From assembly GCF_014138285.1 (NCBI RefSeq), contig NZ_JACGXN010000002.1, forward strand, positions 372,001 to 436,000: 64,000 bases of DNA. Reading direction: 5' to 3'. Below, piece after piece: positions 21,503 through 30,162 of this stretch (position 1 is the stretch's first letter; each line of letters begins with the position of its first letter). The translations under genes were made by a program, and so were the position numbers. The notes below the pieces were generated by a model. It saw nothing but the letters and a program-made list of their open reading frames with translations. It made no database searches and had not been told where the DNA came from. The stretch comes from Phyllobacterium myrsinacearum (lineage in GTDB: Bacteria; Pseudomonadota; Alphaproteobacteria; Rhizobiales; Rhizobiaceae).

Positions 21503-22630
21503 TTAACGCACCACCGTCAACCGTTCCGCCGCACGGGTGATGGCCGTATAAAGCCAGCGGTCGCGCGTGTCGCGGAAAGCAAAGCTCTCGTCGAACAGCA
21601 CGACTTCGTTCCATTGCGAGCCCTGCGCCTTATGGGCCGTCAGCGCGTAGCCATAGTCGAAATCGTCGTAGCGTTTTTTGGTCTGCCACGGAATTTCCGC
21701 CTCTGGATCTTCAAACTGCGCCTTGAGCAGCTTGATCTTGGCGACGCCTCTGCCCGGTTCCTCATCTTCCGGCGCCACCAGCAGATTGATGCCGGGTTTG
21801 ACGGTCTCCCGTGATGAGGTCATGACCTTCCACAAGGAACCGTTCAGCAACCCCTTGGCCGGATCATTGCGCAGGCACACAAGCTTGTCGCCCGCTTGCG
21901 GAAAAGATGCGCTGAACCCTTTGAGTTCGCGCAGGCGCTGATTGTAGCGGCGGCGTGTCCGGTTGGTGCCCACCAGAACCTGATCGGCACCGAGCACCAG
22001 TTCCTGCGTGACGTCGTTCTTGGAAATGACCTTGGCCGCGCCGAAATCGCCGTAGCCGAACTCACGCCCCTCCCGCACATCGAGTGCAAGTCGGAGAATG
22101 GGATTGTCGCGCGCCTGCCGATGAATTTCGCTGAGCAGGAAATCCGGTTCATGTTCCGTGAAGAATCCGCCGCCGGATATGGGTGGCAGCTGGCCGGGAT
22201 CGCCCAGCACAAGAATAGGCGTGCCGAAGCTCATGAGATCGCGGCCGAGCTGCTCGTCCACCATCGAGCATTCGTCAACGACAATCAGCTTCGCCTTGGA
22301 AACGGGGCTCTGCCGGTTCAGCGAAAATGTCGGCGCAATGCTGGTCTTCCCCGTCGTTTCATCCTCGACCGCCTCTTCGCCACGCGGACGATAGATCAGC
22401 GAATGCAATGTCCGTGCATTGGCCGCACCCTTGGAGCGGAGAACCTGCGCCGCCTTGCCGGTGAAAGCGGCAAACTGGACGTCGCCGTCAATATGCTCGG
22501 CGAAATAGCGGGCAAGCGTCGTCTTGCCCGTACCGGCATAGCCGAAAAGCCGAAAAATCGGGCTGCGCCCGTCTTTCAGCCATTTGGAAACAGCGCCCAG
22601 CGCCTCATCCTGTTGTGGTGATAATTGCAT
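21503..22630 (-). CDS. Superfamily I DNA helicase, Dda/RecD-like
   Basis: A 375-residue ATPase, short for RecD and close to phage Dda in size. Walker A is GYAGTGKTTLA (about residues 30-40), Walker B is VVDECSMVDE, motif III is VLGDPGQLPPI, and the C-terminal UvrD_C_2 block YALTAHKAQGSQW is at about residues 325-340, ending with WLYTAITRA. These indicate a 5'-3' SF1B helicase. No RecB or RecC genes adjoin it. Such solitary RecD-like helicases are common in alphaproteobacteria and may act in replication or repair. Confidence 0.9.
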   Translation of the reverse strand: MQLSPQQDEALGAVSKWLKDGRSPIFRLFGYAGTGKTTLARYFAEHIDGDVQFAAFTGKAAQVLRSKGAANARTLHSLIYRPRGEEAVEDETTGKTSIAPTFSLNRQSPVSKAKLIVVDECSMVDEQLGRDLMSFGTPILVLGDPGQLPPISGGGFFTEHEPDFLLSEIHRQARDNPILRLALDVREGREFGYGDFGAAKVISKNDVTQELVLGADQVLVGTNRTRRRYNQRLRELKGFSASFPQAGDKLVCLRNDPAKGLLNGSLWKVMTSSRETVKPGINLLVAPEDEEPGRGVAKIKLLKAQFEDPEAEIPWQTKKRYDDFDYGYALTAHKAQGSQWNEVVLFDESFAFRDTRDRWLYTAITRAAERLTVVR

Positions 22631-22691
22631 CGCCCTGACTGACAGGATTCGGCCTCAAAGGGCAAGGAAAATGGTCCGTACCGGCATTAGA

Positions 22692-23138
22692 CTATAGATT
22701 ATCCGGATTGCCGGGCCGGATTTTGCCCGCGCCGGAATAGCCGGTTTCCGTGTCCGTCATGCGGAATTCGTCGCCCTTGACCTGCAAACGCCAGCAGACC
22801 TTCTGCTCTTCACCCTCATAGAGCAGGCAGAGCGTATCATTCTCCAGCGTCCACTCACCCGCATAGGCCATGCCGTTGGTCAGCACCTTGTCCGGCTTGC
22901 AGCATTCGATCAGCTTGCCGCGCGACTTCCCGTCCGTGCCCAGAAACTCGGTAAAGTTGAACGGTGGCACCGCTTTGACTTCACCGGTGATCGTGGCGCC
23001 CGTAAGAAGCTTGCGCAGATCCTGTTCGGTGGTCGCGGGCCAGGAACCATCCTGTGCCCGTATTGGCGTGGAGAAACATCCCATCGCCAGCAGCATCAAT
23101 GCAATCGCTGCACGGCGCACCGTCAAAGCTCCATGCAT
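22692..23138 (-). CDS. Secreted protein of unknown function, coupled to nitrile hydratase genes
   Basis: A 148-residue exported protein; the signal peptide is at residues 1-28 (LTVRRAAIALMLLAMGCF...IRAQ). The mature part has Gly and aromatic strands (GEWTLENDTLCLLYEGEE, CWRLQV) that look like a small beta-barrel of the DUF995/lipocalin-like sort; I am not sure of the family. Four cysteines occur in the mature protein. The ATG at 23136-23138 lies 1 bp after the stop of the nitrile hydratase accessory gene, with GGAAAGG inside that gene, so it is likely translated from the same mRNA. Confidence 0.7.
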   Translation of the reverse strand: MHGALTVRRAAIALMLLAMGCFSTPIRAQDGSWPATTEQDLRKLLTGATITGEVKAVPPFNFTEFLGTDGKSRGKLIECCKPDKVLTNGMAYAGEWTLENDTLCLLYEGEEQKVCWRLQVKGDEFRMTDTETGYSGAGKIRPGNPDNL

Positions 23139-23139
23139 C

Positions 23140-23520
23140 TCAAAACCTTTCCGGATCGTTTTCCAGCCTGATCGGCTGACCATGCGGGGTTGCATGGGCC
23201 GCACGTTGCCATGAAGCAGCCAGATCATCAATATCAGCGGAACTTGTCACCTTCTTTGCAGCAACGAGAGATTCCAGCGCCGCGACCCAATGATGATAAT
23301 AATCACTGCCATCATCCAGTGCGCCGGGCCGTTTCAGCTCGGTGGAAAGCGCCTGTGCCCACTCATCCCAGTCAAACAGACCTTGATTGTGCAAGGCGAG
23401 TACCATGGCAAAGGCTTCTGCCTGCCAGGGTTCGGCAAAGACCGGCGCATCGATTCCTTCGCCCAGGCCCTGTGAATGCGCGATCAGGTCACGCAAACTC
23501 AAGATAGCTCTCCCAGGCAT
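23140..23520 (-). CDS. Nitrile hydratase accessory protein
   Basis: A 126-residue protein homologous to the N-terminal half of the nitrile hydratase beta subunit, as are the small activators of cobalt-type enzymes (P14K/NhlE-like). Recognisable parts are FAEPWQAEAFAMVLALHNQG, FDWDEWAQAL and YYHHWVAALESLV. These activators insert cobalt into the alpha subunit, by exchange of alpha between complexes. The ATG at 23518-23520 overlaps the end of the beta gene by 32 bp. Third gene of an alpha-beta-accessory order. Confidence 0.85.
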   Translation of the reverse strand: MPGRAILSLRDLIAHSQGLGEGIDAPVFAEPWQAEAFAMVLALHNQGLFDWDEWAQALSTELKRPGALDDGSDYYHHWVAALESLVAAKKVTSSADIDDLAASWQRAAHATPHGQPIRLENDPERF

Positions 23521-24148
23521 CAATGCTGACCGTCAGGGCCGGATCGGCGCCGTCACCCCAGATTTCGGAAGCGGTGAATACGACGGTGTAGACATATTGC
23601 GGGTTCTCGCCTTCCCCATGGGCATTTGTATCCGGAAAGACGAAGCCATCACGCACGGCTTCCACGACACCCGTTCGACCACGGGCATAGCGCGGCAGCC
23701 GCGTATGCGTCTGCGGGCTGAAGTTGCGGGTTTTAACATGATCACCCGGCTGGAAACGCGGTTCCTGTTCGAGCGGGCGGTCACAGGGACCACCCTTTGC
23801 CAGAACTGCAGCGACATTTTCCGCTTTCAGGATACGTTTGGGCTCCGTTCCCTTGCCGAGCGAGTGCCCCTGCGCCAATTCCTCGTCGGTCACGAAACCA
23901 TGGCGCTTGAGCAGCACTTCCAGCGCCTTGGTCCAGATTTCGTAATAGCTGGACGAATAATAGTCGGCGGGATGCAGGTTTTCGCGGGCATGGCGGCTTT
24001 CATCGATGTTCCAGTGACCCATGCCCCCCGCAGCGAGGGTCAGGCCCAGCGCCTGCCTTTCCCACGCGGCATGGAAATAAGGCTCGTCTTTTTCCGGATT
24101 GACCGGACCGAAGCCCATCTGCCCGCCAAGATCCTGCGGCCCGTTCAT
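23489..24148 (-). CDS. nthB: Nitrile hydratase subunit beta
   Basis: A 219-residue subunit starting [16 protein letters not shown], the typical beta N-terminus. The block [13 protein letters not shown] at about residues 70-82 and the C-terminal SH3-like domain ([23 protein letters not shown] is its start) are conserved. It pairs with the alpha subunit and helps shape the active site where nitriles are hydrated to amides. Its ATG overlaps the alpha stop as ATGA (24145-24148), so the two are translated together. Confidence 0.95.
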   Translation of the reverse strand: MNGPQDLGGQMGFGPVNPEKDEPYFHAAWERQALGLTLAAGGMGHWNIDESRHARENLHPADYYSSSYYEIWTKALEVLLKRHGFVTDEELAQGHSLGKGTEPKRILKAENVAAVLAKGGPCDRPLEQEPRFQPGDHVKTRNFSPQTHTRLPRYARGRTGVVEAVRDGFVFPDTNAHGEGENPQYVYTVVFTASEIWGDGADPALTVSIDAWESYLEFA

Positions 24149-24762
24149 GCGGCCTCCGGCGCGCACGCCAAACCCGTCCCGATCATCGAATCGCGGGTCA
24201 CCAGCGCGGCAAGCTGTTCTTCGCTCCAGCCCTCCGTTCCTTCCGGGCGCAGCGGTATGATCAGATAGCGCAGCTCTGCGGTCGAATCCCACACACGGAT
24301 GCTGGTGGTATCAGGCAAGACCAGATCAAACTCCGCCAGGACGCCGCGTGGATCGATGACGGCACGCGACCGGTAAGGCGGTGACTTGTACCAGACGGGC
24401 GGCAGGCCGAGTACTGACCACGGGTAGCAGGAACATAACGTACACACGACGAGATTGTGGGTATCCGGTGTATTGAACACCGCCTGCATGTGCTCGCCCT
24501 GCCGGCCTGTATAGCTCAGCGATGCGATCGCTGAGGTTGCATCGCGTCTCAACCAGGCATTAAACTCCGGATCGACCCAAGCCTTTGCCACAACTTTTGC
24601 ACCGTTGCGCGGCCCGATCTTGGTCTCGTAGGTCTCGACAATGACACCGATTGCCTCGGGATCGACAAGACCTTTTTCGGTCAGGATGGTTTCGAGTGCT
24701 CGCACCCGCGCAGCCATGGGGTCGAGCTCATTATCATGGTGGTGATCGTGATCATGGGACAT
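24145..24762 (-). CDS. nthA: Nitrile hydratase subunit alpha, cobalt type
   Basis: Catalytic subunit of 205 residues, converting nitriles to amides. The metal-binding claw is [10 protein letters not shown] at about C107, C110, S111 and C112. CTLCSC (Thr before Leu) is the cobalt-type signature, whereas iron enzymes have CSLCSC; two of these cysteines are normally oxidised. The His-rich N-terminus ([11 protein letters not shown]) is common in these subunits and may bind metal. First of a four-gene unit alpha, beta, accessory protein and a secreted protein. No amidase gene lies next to it. Confidence 0.96.
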   Translation of the reverse strand: MSHDHDHHHDNELDPMAARVRALETILTEKGLVDPEAIGVIVETYETKIGPRNGAKVVAKAWVDPEFNAWLRRDATSAIASLSYTGRQGEHMQAVFNTPDTHNLVVCTLCSCYPWSVLGLPPVWYKSPPYRSRAVIDPRGVLAEFDLVLPDTTSIRVWDSTAELRYLIIPLRPEGTEGWSEEQLAALVTRDSMIGTGLACAPEAA

Positions 24763-24799
24763 AGCGAAAACCTATGCGTCTATAGTCTGGAGTGCAAGA

Positions 24800-25393
24800 T
24801 CATCGAAGCATCGGCCAGAGACTGGCAACGAGCAAGGCGGCCATGCTGATATTGAACCATTTCAGCCGCGCCGGGTCCGACAACCAGCCGCGCATGAACT
24901 GGCCGAAAGCCGCCCAGCTCGAAACCGACGGCACATTGACCACTGCAAACGCGATGCCCACGATCAGCACCGTGACGAAATAGGCCTCTGGCGAAGTGTA
25001 GGTCGCCATGGCCGTCACCGCCATCACCCACGCCTTCGGGTTGATCCACTGGAAAGCCGCCGCCTCCATGAATGTCATGGGACGCGCATTGCCGTCGACC
25101 GTTCCGAGCGAACGCGACGTGGCGATCTTGTAGGCGAGATAGACGAGATAGGCGCCGCCCGCGAATTTCAGGATTGTATAAATCAGCGGAATGGTCTGGA
25201 TCAGTGCACCCAATCCGAGCCCGACAGCGATCAGCAGGGAAAAAAACCCGCTGCCAATACCGAACATGTGCGGAATGGTGCGTTTGAAGCCGAAATTCAC
25301 GCCTGACGCAAGCAGCATCAGATTGTTCGGTCCCGGGGTGATCGACGTGACAAAAGCAAAAACGACAAGCGTGAAAAAGATTTCGAGCGACAT
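24800..25393 (-). CDS. LysE/RhtB family amino acid exporter
   Basis: Membrane protein of 197 residues with about six hydrophobic segments. The N-terminal signature TSITPGPNNLMLLASGVNFG at about residues 16-35 is diagnostic of LysE/RhtB exporters. These remove excess amino acids or homoserine lactone-like compounds from the cell. It lies 37 bp upstream of the nitrile hydratase alpha gene on the same strand, so it may be part of that transcript. Substrate unknown. Confidence 0.9.
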   Translation of the reverse strand: MSLEIFFTLVVFAFVTSITPGPNNLMLLASGVNFGFKRTIPHMFGIGSGFFSLLIAVGLGLGALIQTIPLIYTILKFAGGAYLVYLAYKIATSRSLGTVDGNARPMTFMEAAAFQWINPKAWVMAVTAMATYTSPEAYFVTVLIVGIAFAVVNVPSVSSWAAFGQFMRGWLSDPARLKWFNISMAALLVASLWPMLR

Positions 25394-25505
25394 GACAAAC
25401 CAGACCTGATGCGTGGCAAAGATTTAGGCTTCGGGTGCATGTGGCTCAATCGCAATCTTGTCAGGGATACAATTGCGCATCCCTGAGTTTGATCGCAGCG
25501 GAAGC

Positions 25506-26078
25506 TTACATGCCCTGCGGACCGCGGTTCATTGCCGCAACGCCGGTCCGGCAGATTTCCACGAGACCAAGCGGTTTCATGATCGCGATGAACTGGTCGA
25601 GCTTGGAGCCCTTACCGGTAATCTCAAAGATGAAATGCTCCGTCGTGGCATCAGCCACCTTGGCGTGGAACGCATCGGCAAGACGCAGCGCCTCATTGCG
25701 GTTCTCGCCAAGCCCCGCCACCTTGACCAGTGCGAGTTCGCGCTGGATCGGCTTGTCATTGCCGAGTTCATCGGCACGAACGGAAAGATCGACGACACGG
25801 TGCACCGGCACGATGCGCTCCAGCTGATGGCGGATCTGGTCGAGCACGTGCGGCGTGCCGCGCGTCACGATGGTGATGCGCGACAGATGCTGTTCATGTT
25901 CGGTTTCCGACACGGTCAGGCTTTCGATGTTGTAGCCACGGCCGGAAAACAGGCCGATCACCCGGGCTAGAACGCCGGGTTCGTTGTCAACGAGAACCGA
26001 TAGCACTGTGGTGATCGGCAGCTCGGTCTCCTTGGCAATGAAATATGCCGAGCCGGAGGCTAGATTTTGAGCGTTCAT
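25506..26078 (-). CDS. ilvN: Acetolactate synthase small subunit
   Basis: Regulatory subunit of 190 residues. An N-terminal ACT domain (TTVLSVLVDNEPGVLARVIGLFSGRGYNIESL, about residues 23-54) binds valine for feedback inhibition, and the C-terminal ALS_ss domain (residues about 100-180) follows. It joins the catalytic subunit encoded 23 bp upstream. Also called IlvH. Cotranscribed with ilvB behind the leader-peptide attenuator. Confidence 0.97.
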   Translation of the reverse strand: MNAQNLASGSAYFIAKETELPITTVLSVLVDNEPGVLARVIGLFSGRGYNIESLTVSETEHEQHLSRITIVTRGTPHVLDQIRHQLERIVPVHRVVDLSVRADELGNDKPIQRELALVKVAGLGENRNEALRLADAFHAKVADATTEHFIFEITGKGSKLDQFIAIMKPLGLVEICRTGVAAMNRGPQGM

Positions 26079-26101
26079 TATAGTGTTTCCTCTCCGGTTT
26101 C

Positions 26102-27907
26102 TTAAACGAGCTGCCGTCCCTTGGCATCGATGGCATTGGCAACAGCTTCATCCGTGGCTTCATCAGGCAGAAGCATCTCATTATGTGCCTTGCCGGAAGG
26201 AATCATCGGGAAGCAGTTTGCCAGATTGGCCACGCGGCAATCGAACAGAACCGGCTTCTTTACGTCGATCATTTCCTGGATGGCATCATCCAGTTGATCC
26301 GGTTTTTCGCAGCGGATGCCATGGCCGCCATAAGCTTCCGCCAGCTTGACGAAATCCGGCAAGGCCTCCGTATAGGAATGCGACAGGCGGTTGCCATGCA
26401 GCAATTGCTGCCACTGGCGCACCATACCCATGTACTGGTTGTTCAGGATGAAAATCTTGATAGGCGCTTCATACTGCACCGCTGCACTCATCTCCTGCAT
26501 GGTCATCTGCACCGAAGCATCGCCGGCAATGTCGATAACCAGCGAATTCGGATGGGCAATCTGCACGCCCAGCGCTGCGGGCAGTCCGTAGCCCATGGTC
26601 CCGAGGCCGCCCGAGGTCATCCAGCGGTTTGGCTTTTCAAAACCATAGAACTGTGCCGCCCACATCTGGTGCTGACCCACTTCCGTGGTGATGAAGGTGT
26701 CGCGATCCTTGGTCAGTTCATACAGCCGCTCCAGCGCATATTGCGGCATGATCACATCCTTGTTGCGGGTATAGGACAAGGATTTGCGCGCCCGCCATTT
26801 GTCGATCTGCGACCACCATTCGCCCATCGTCTTCTTGTCGGGCTTTTCGGATGATGCGCGCCACAACCGGACCATATCTTCCAGAACCCGGCCAACATCG
26901 CCAATGACAGGGATATCGACGCGAACCGCCTTGTTGATCGAGGATGGATCGATATCGATGTGGATTTTCTTGGAATTCGGCGAGAACCCATTGAGACGCC
27001 CGGTGATACGATCATCGAAGCGCGCACCGATGCATACCATGACGTCGCAATCATGCATCGTCATGTTGGCCTCATAGGTACCGTGCATACCCAGCATGCC
27101 GAGCCAGTTCTTGCCGGATGCGGGATAGGCACCGAGTCCCATCAGGGTCGACGTGATCGGAAAATTGGTCAATTCGACCAGTTCACGCAGCAGCTGGCTG
27201 GCCTGTGGGCCGGAATTGATGACACCACCACCGGAATAGATGACCGGGCGCTTGGCTGTCGCCATCAGGGCAACAGCCTGCTTGATCGCCTCGATATCGC
27301 CCTCAACCTTGGGACGATAGCTGGTGCGCGGCGAGGTTTCAGGCGGTGTATAGAAGCCGGTGGCAAACTGGACGTCTTTCGGCACATCAACGAGAACCGG
27401 GCCGGGACGGCCCGTGCGCGCCACATGGAAAGCTTCGTGCAGGACGCGTGCCAGATCGTTGACGTCCTTCACCAGCCAGTTGTGCTTGGTGCAGGGACGC
27501 GTGATGCCGATTGTATCGCATTCCTGAAACGCATCCGAACCGATGAGGCTGGTTGGAACCTGACCGCTGATGCAAACCAGCGGGATCGAGTCCATCAGCG
27601 CGTCCTGCAACGGTGTCACCGCATTGGTGGCACCAGGACCCGAAGTGACCAGCATAACCCCGACCTTGCCGGTCGAACGGGCATAGCCTTCCGCCGCATG
27701 GCCGGCACCCTGCTCGTGGCGAACGAGCACGTGATTGATTTTGTCCTGCTGATGCAGCTCGTCATAAATGGGAAGGACCGCACCACCCGGGTATCCGAAA
27801 ATATCCGTTACGCCCTGATCGATGAGTGCCTGTATCACCATTTCGGCGCCGGTCATCTCACGTCGTTGCGATGTGTGGTTGTCACTATCCTGCTTGTCTG
27901 CGGTCAT
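26102..27907 (-). CDS. ilvB: Acetolactate synthase large subunit
   Basis: Thiamine-diphosphate enzyme of 601 residues, first common step of branched-chain amino acid synthesis. The N-terminal catalytic glutamate region (GYPGGAVLPIYDEL, VRHEQGAGHAAEGYAR) and the TPP motif GDASVQMTMQEMSAA...NNQYMGMVRQW are present. The start is the ATG at 27905-27907 (MTADKQDS) with a GGAAGAG site. A longer in-frame stretch reaching 28180 passes over the leader peptide and terminator region and is not coding. Also called IlvI. Confidence 0.97.
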   Translation of the reverse strand: MTADKQDSDNHTSQRREMTGAEMVIQALIDQGVTDIFGYPGGAVLPIYDELHQQDKINHVLVRHEQGAGHAAEGYARSTGKVGVMLVTSGPGATNAVTPLQDALMDSIPLVCISGQVPTSLIGSDAFQECDTIGITRPCTKHNWLVKDVNDLARVLHEAFHVARTGRPGPVLVDVPKDVQFATGFYTPPETSPRTSYRPKVEGDIEAIKQAVALMATAKRPVIYSGGGVINSGPQASQLLRELVELTNFPITSTLMGLGAYPASGKNWLGMLGMHGTYEANMTMHDCDVMVCIGARFDDRITGRLNGFSPNSKKIHIDIDPSSINKAVRVDIPVIGDVGRVLEDMVRLWRASSEKPDKKTMGEWWSQIDKWRARKSLSYTRNKDVIMPQYALERLYELTKDRDTFITTEVGQHQMWAAQFYGFEKPNRWMTSGGLGTMGYGLPAALGVQIAHPNSLVIDIAGDASVQMTMQEMSAAVQYEAPIKIFILNNQYMGMVRQWQQLLHGNRLSHSYTEALPDFVKLAEAYGGHGIRCEKPDQLDDAIQEMIDVKKPVLFDCRVANLANCFPMIPSGKAHNEMLLPDEATDEAVANAIDAKGRQLV

Positions 27908-27978
27908 CGGTCTCTTCCCGTCTATTCTGCGGCTCGTGGCCTTCCAGAAGGTGTTTTCGTTTAGCGTAAGGTTTGGAA

Positions 27979-28002
27979 ATAAAAAAGGCCCCCGAAGGAG
28001 CC
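27979..28002 (-). terminator. Attenuator terminator of the ilvB-ilvN leader
   Basis: On the minus strand: GGCTCC-TTCG-GGGGCC followed by TTTTTTATTT. It stands between the leader peptide and ilvB, 72 bp upstream of the ilvB start. With the leader frame it forms a transcription attenuator. Confidence 0.9.
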
Positions 28003-28011
28003 TGTGTTTCG

Positions 28012-28061
28012 CGCATGGGAGCTTCCGCCGGGTGTTTACAACACCCTGCCCATGCGCGGTC
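28012..28061 (-). promoter_or_regulatory. Leader hairpin overlapping the ilv leader peptide
   Basis: Outer arms CGCGCATGGG/CCCATGCGCG form a 10-bp stem, and an inner GGGTGTT-GTA-AACACCC stem lies within. The hairpin covers the last codons and the stop codon of the leader peptide. It is placed as the pause or anti-antiterminator stem of the attenuator. The folding alternatives are inference. Confidence 0.75.
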
Positions 28062-28086
28062 CCACGACGATAAGAACTGTTTTCAT
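28036..28086 (-). CDS. ilv leader peptide, 16 residues
   Basis: Reads MKTVLIVVGPRMGRVL then TAA. Seven of 16 residues are Val, Leu or Ile, with a VLIVV run near the start. The frame is followed by a hairpin and a T-tailed terminator, then ilvB. This is the classic layout in which ribosome stalling at branched-chain codons relieves termination. Too short for normal gene calling. The function is inferred from position and composition. Confidence 0.85.
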   Translation of the reverse strand: MKTVLIVVGPRMGRVL

Positions 28087-28272
28087 GGTCGCGGACGATA
28101 ATTAAGCAAACTCTATCCGTCAACGGCAAAATTGAGGAAATTGAAATGTTTGCAAACAAAGCAATGCTTTGGCGCAACATCCTTCAAATGCAAAATGCAT
28201 CGCTAAGATATTCTCAATGCCTTGCAACTAAAGTTCGATCCTGCTGCCAAGTTTCAGGATTGATCACAACCC

Positions 28273-30156
28273 ATGAGCGCCGAAGCCCTGTCCTCCGCAC
28301 AAGAAAAACCATTGATCCGCAACCGGACCGACGGGCATGTCATCGAATGCAACGGCGACAAAGCCATTATCCATGCCAAAACCGGACCATCAATCACCGC
28401 ATCGGAAGATTACTGGTCGGTCGGTCAGCTCATCTCCATTCAGGTTGCGGGCAGCCGCGTGGTTGGCCTTGTCTACAAGGTCGACCTGCCCAATGCCGAA
28501 TGGCAACAGGATGTGGATCAAAGCATCCATATCCATGTGGAGCTTGTCGGCCAGGTTGATGCACATACCGATGGCAAGCTGCGGTTCTCCTCGGGCATTA
28601 CGACCTATCCGCATATGGGCGCCATCGCGCACCGCATCCGTTCTGCCGATCTGGCGACCATCTACACCACGTCGCTGAAGAACACTGTTTCCATCGGCCA
28701 TCTCTCCCAGAATGCCGAAATTCCGGCGTTGATTTCGATTGACAGTCTGATCTCCCGCCATTTCGCCGTGCTTGGAAGCACGGGCGTCGGCAAATCCAGC
28801 GCCGTGACACTGCTGCTGCGGAAAATCATTTCACAGCGCCCGGACTTGCGCATTCTCATTCTAGATCCGCACAACGAGTTTGCCAGTGCCTTCCCGGATC
28901 TTGCCATTTCCATCGATTACAGCACATTCGACCTGCCCTACTGGATGTTCAAGCTGGAGGAATTTGGCGAAGCCGTGTTCCGCGGACGCCCGCAGATCGC
29001 GGCTGAAATCGATATTCTGCGCGATCTCATTCCGCTCGCCAAAGAACGCTTTGCCAATGTCGAAGCGGCGGCCACGTCTTCCCTCCTGAAGAGAGAACGT
29101 GATTTCGCCTCGATGACCGCCGACACACCGACCCCCTACCGCATGGCTGACCTGATCAAGCTGCTGGAAGAGCGCATCGGACAGCTCGACGGCAAGACCG
29201 ATCGTCCGACCATGAAGGCGCTTCGCTATCGCCTGCAGGCCTTGGTCGCCGATCCGCGCTACCGTTTCATGTTCTCGGCACCGGCAACACTGGATACGAT
29301 GCGCCAGACCATTGGCCAGATTTTCCGCGTTCCGAAGAACGACCGGCCTATCTGCGTGTTCCAATTGGCGGGATTGCCGTCGGAAGTCGTCAACTCCGTC
29401 GCTTCGGTCCTGTGCCGCATGGCCTTCGATCTTGCCGTTTCCAGCGACGGCAATGTGCAGACGCTCGTCGTTTGCGAGGAAGCCCATCGTTATATCCCGG
29501 CCGATACCAGCGCCGGTTTCTGGCCAACGCGACAGGCGATTGCGCGCATCGCCAAGGAAGGCCGCAAATACGGTGTCTACCTCTCCGTCGTGACCCAGCG
29601 TCCAGGTGAACTGGACCCCACGATCCTGTCCCAGTGCAGCACGGTTTTTGCCATGCGGCTTGGTAACGAGCGTGATCAGGAAATCATCCGCGGCGCCATC
29701 AGCGGCGCATCGCAAAGCGCTGTTGGCTTTCTGTCATCGATAGCCAATCGTGAAGCGATTGCCTTTGGTGAAGCCGTGCCAACGCCGATGCGCATGATGT
29801 TTGAAACCATTGCCCCGGAACACCTGCCTGCCGCCCACATGACACAACAGCAGGAGGCGGTTCGAACTGGCGATAGCCATATCTCGCTCGATATGATCCT
29901 TGGCCGGATGCGTCAGTTGAATGCGGCTGACAACACCACAACGGACCATACGTCAGGCAGTTTCAGTGCCGCTGAAAAACCGGCGATCGTCCCGCGCCCC
30001 GCGGGGGCGCCCATCCTGCCGGAACCGGTCAGAACCCAATGGCGCGCGGCAGAAGCCGCCCCAATCATTGAGGCACCACGCAAGCCGGCGCGATCCGAGA
30101 CAGAGGGCTTCCGCGCCAGCGACCTCATCCGCAGTTTCCGCAGCGACAAGACCTGA
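28273..30156 (+). CDS. HerA-like ATPase (DUF87, HAS-barrel)
   Basis: A 627-residue FtsK/HerA-superfamily ATPase. The N-terminal HAS-barrel-like region covers about residues 15-110. Walker A is GSTGVGKSSAV (about 168-178), Walker B is TLVVCEEAHRY (about 397-407), and the arginine-finger/sensor part VTQRPGELDPTILSQC follows. The last 90 residues are Pro/Ala/Thr-rich and probably disordered. HerA translocases are hexameric DNA pumps, usually with the NurA nuclease, or are solo in bacteria. No nuclease gene is adjacent. Divergent from the ilv leader and convergent with miaA (6-bp gap). Confidence 0.88.
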   Translation: MSAEALSSAQEKPLIRNRTDGHVIECNGDKAIIHAKTGPSITASEDYWSVGQLISIQVAGSRVVGLVYKVDLPNAEWQQDVDQSIHIHVELVGQVDAHTDGKLRFSSGITTYPHMGAIAHRIRSADLATIYTTSLKNTVSIGHLSQNAEIPALISIDSLISRHFAVLGSTGVGKSSAVTLLLRKIISQRPDLRILILDPHNEFASAFPDLAISIDYSTFDLPYWMFKLEEFGEAVFRGRPQIAAEIDILRDLIPLAKERFANVEAAATSSLLKRERDFASMTADTPTPYRMADLIKLLEERIGQLDGKTDRPTMKALRYRLQALVADPRYRFMFSAPATLDTMRQTIGQIFRVPKNDRPICVFQLAGLPSEVVNSVASVLCRMAFDLAVSSDGNVQTLVVCEEAHRYIPADTSAGFWPTRQAIARIAKEGRKYGVYLSVVTQRPGELDPTILSQCSTVFAMRLGNERDQEIIRGAISGASQSAVGFLSSIANREAIAFGEAVPTPMRMMFETIAPEHLPAAHMTQQQEAVRTGDSHISLDMILGRMRQLNAADNTTTDHTSGSFSAAEKPAIVPRPAGAPILPEPVRTQWRAAEAAPIIEAPRKPARSETEGFRASDLIRSFRSDKT

Positions 30157-30162
30157 GACGTT

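Noticed and set aside
26960-27964. A 334-codon plus-strand frame
   Set aside because: Antisense of ilvB; composition typical of a mirror frame.
27908-28180. N-terminal extension of the acetolactate synthase large subunit
   Set aside because: The extension crosses the leader peptide, attenuator hairpins and terminator; the ATG at 27907 has a good ribosome-binding site.
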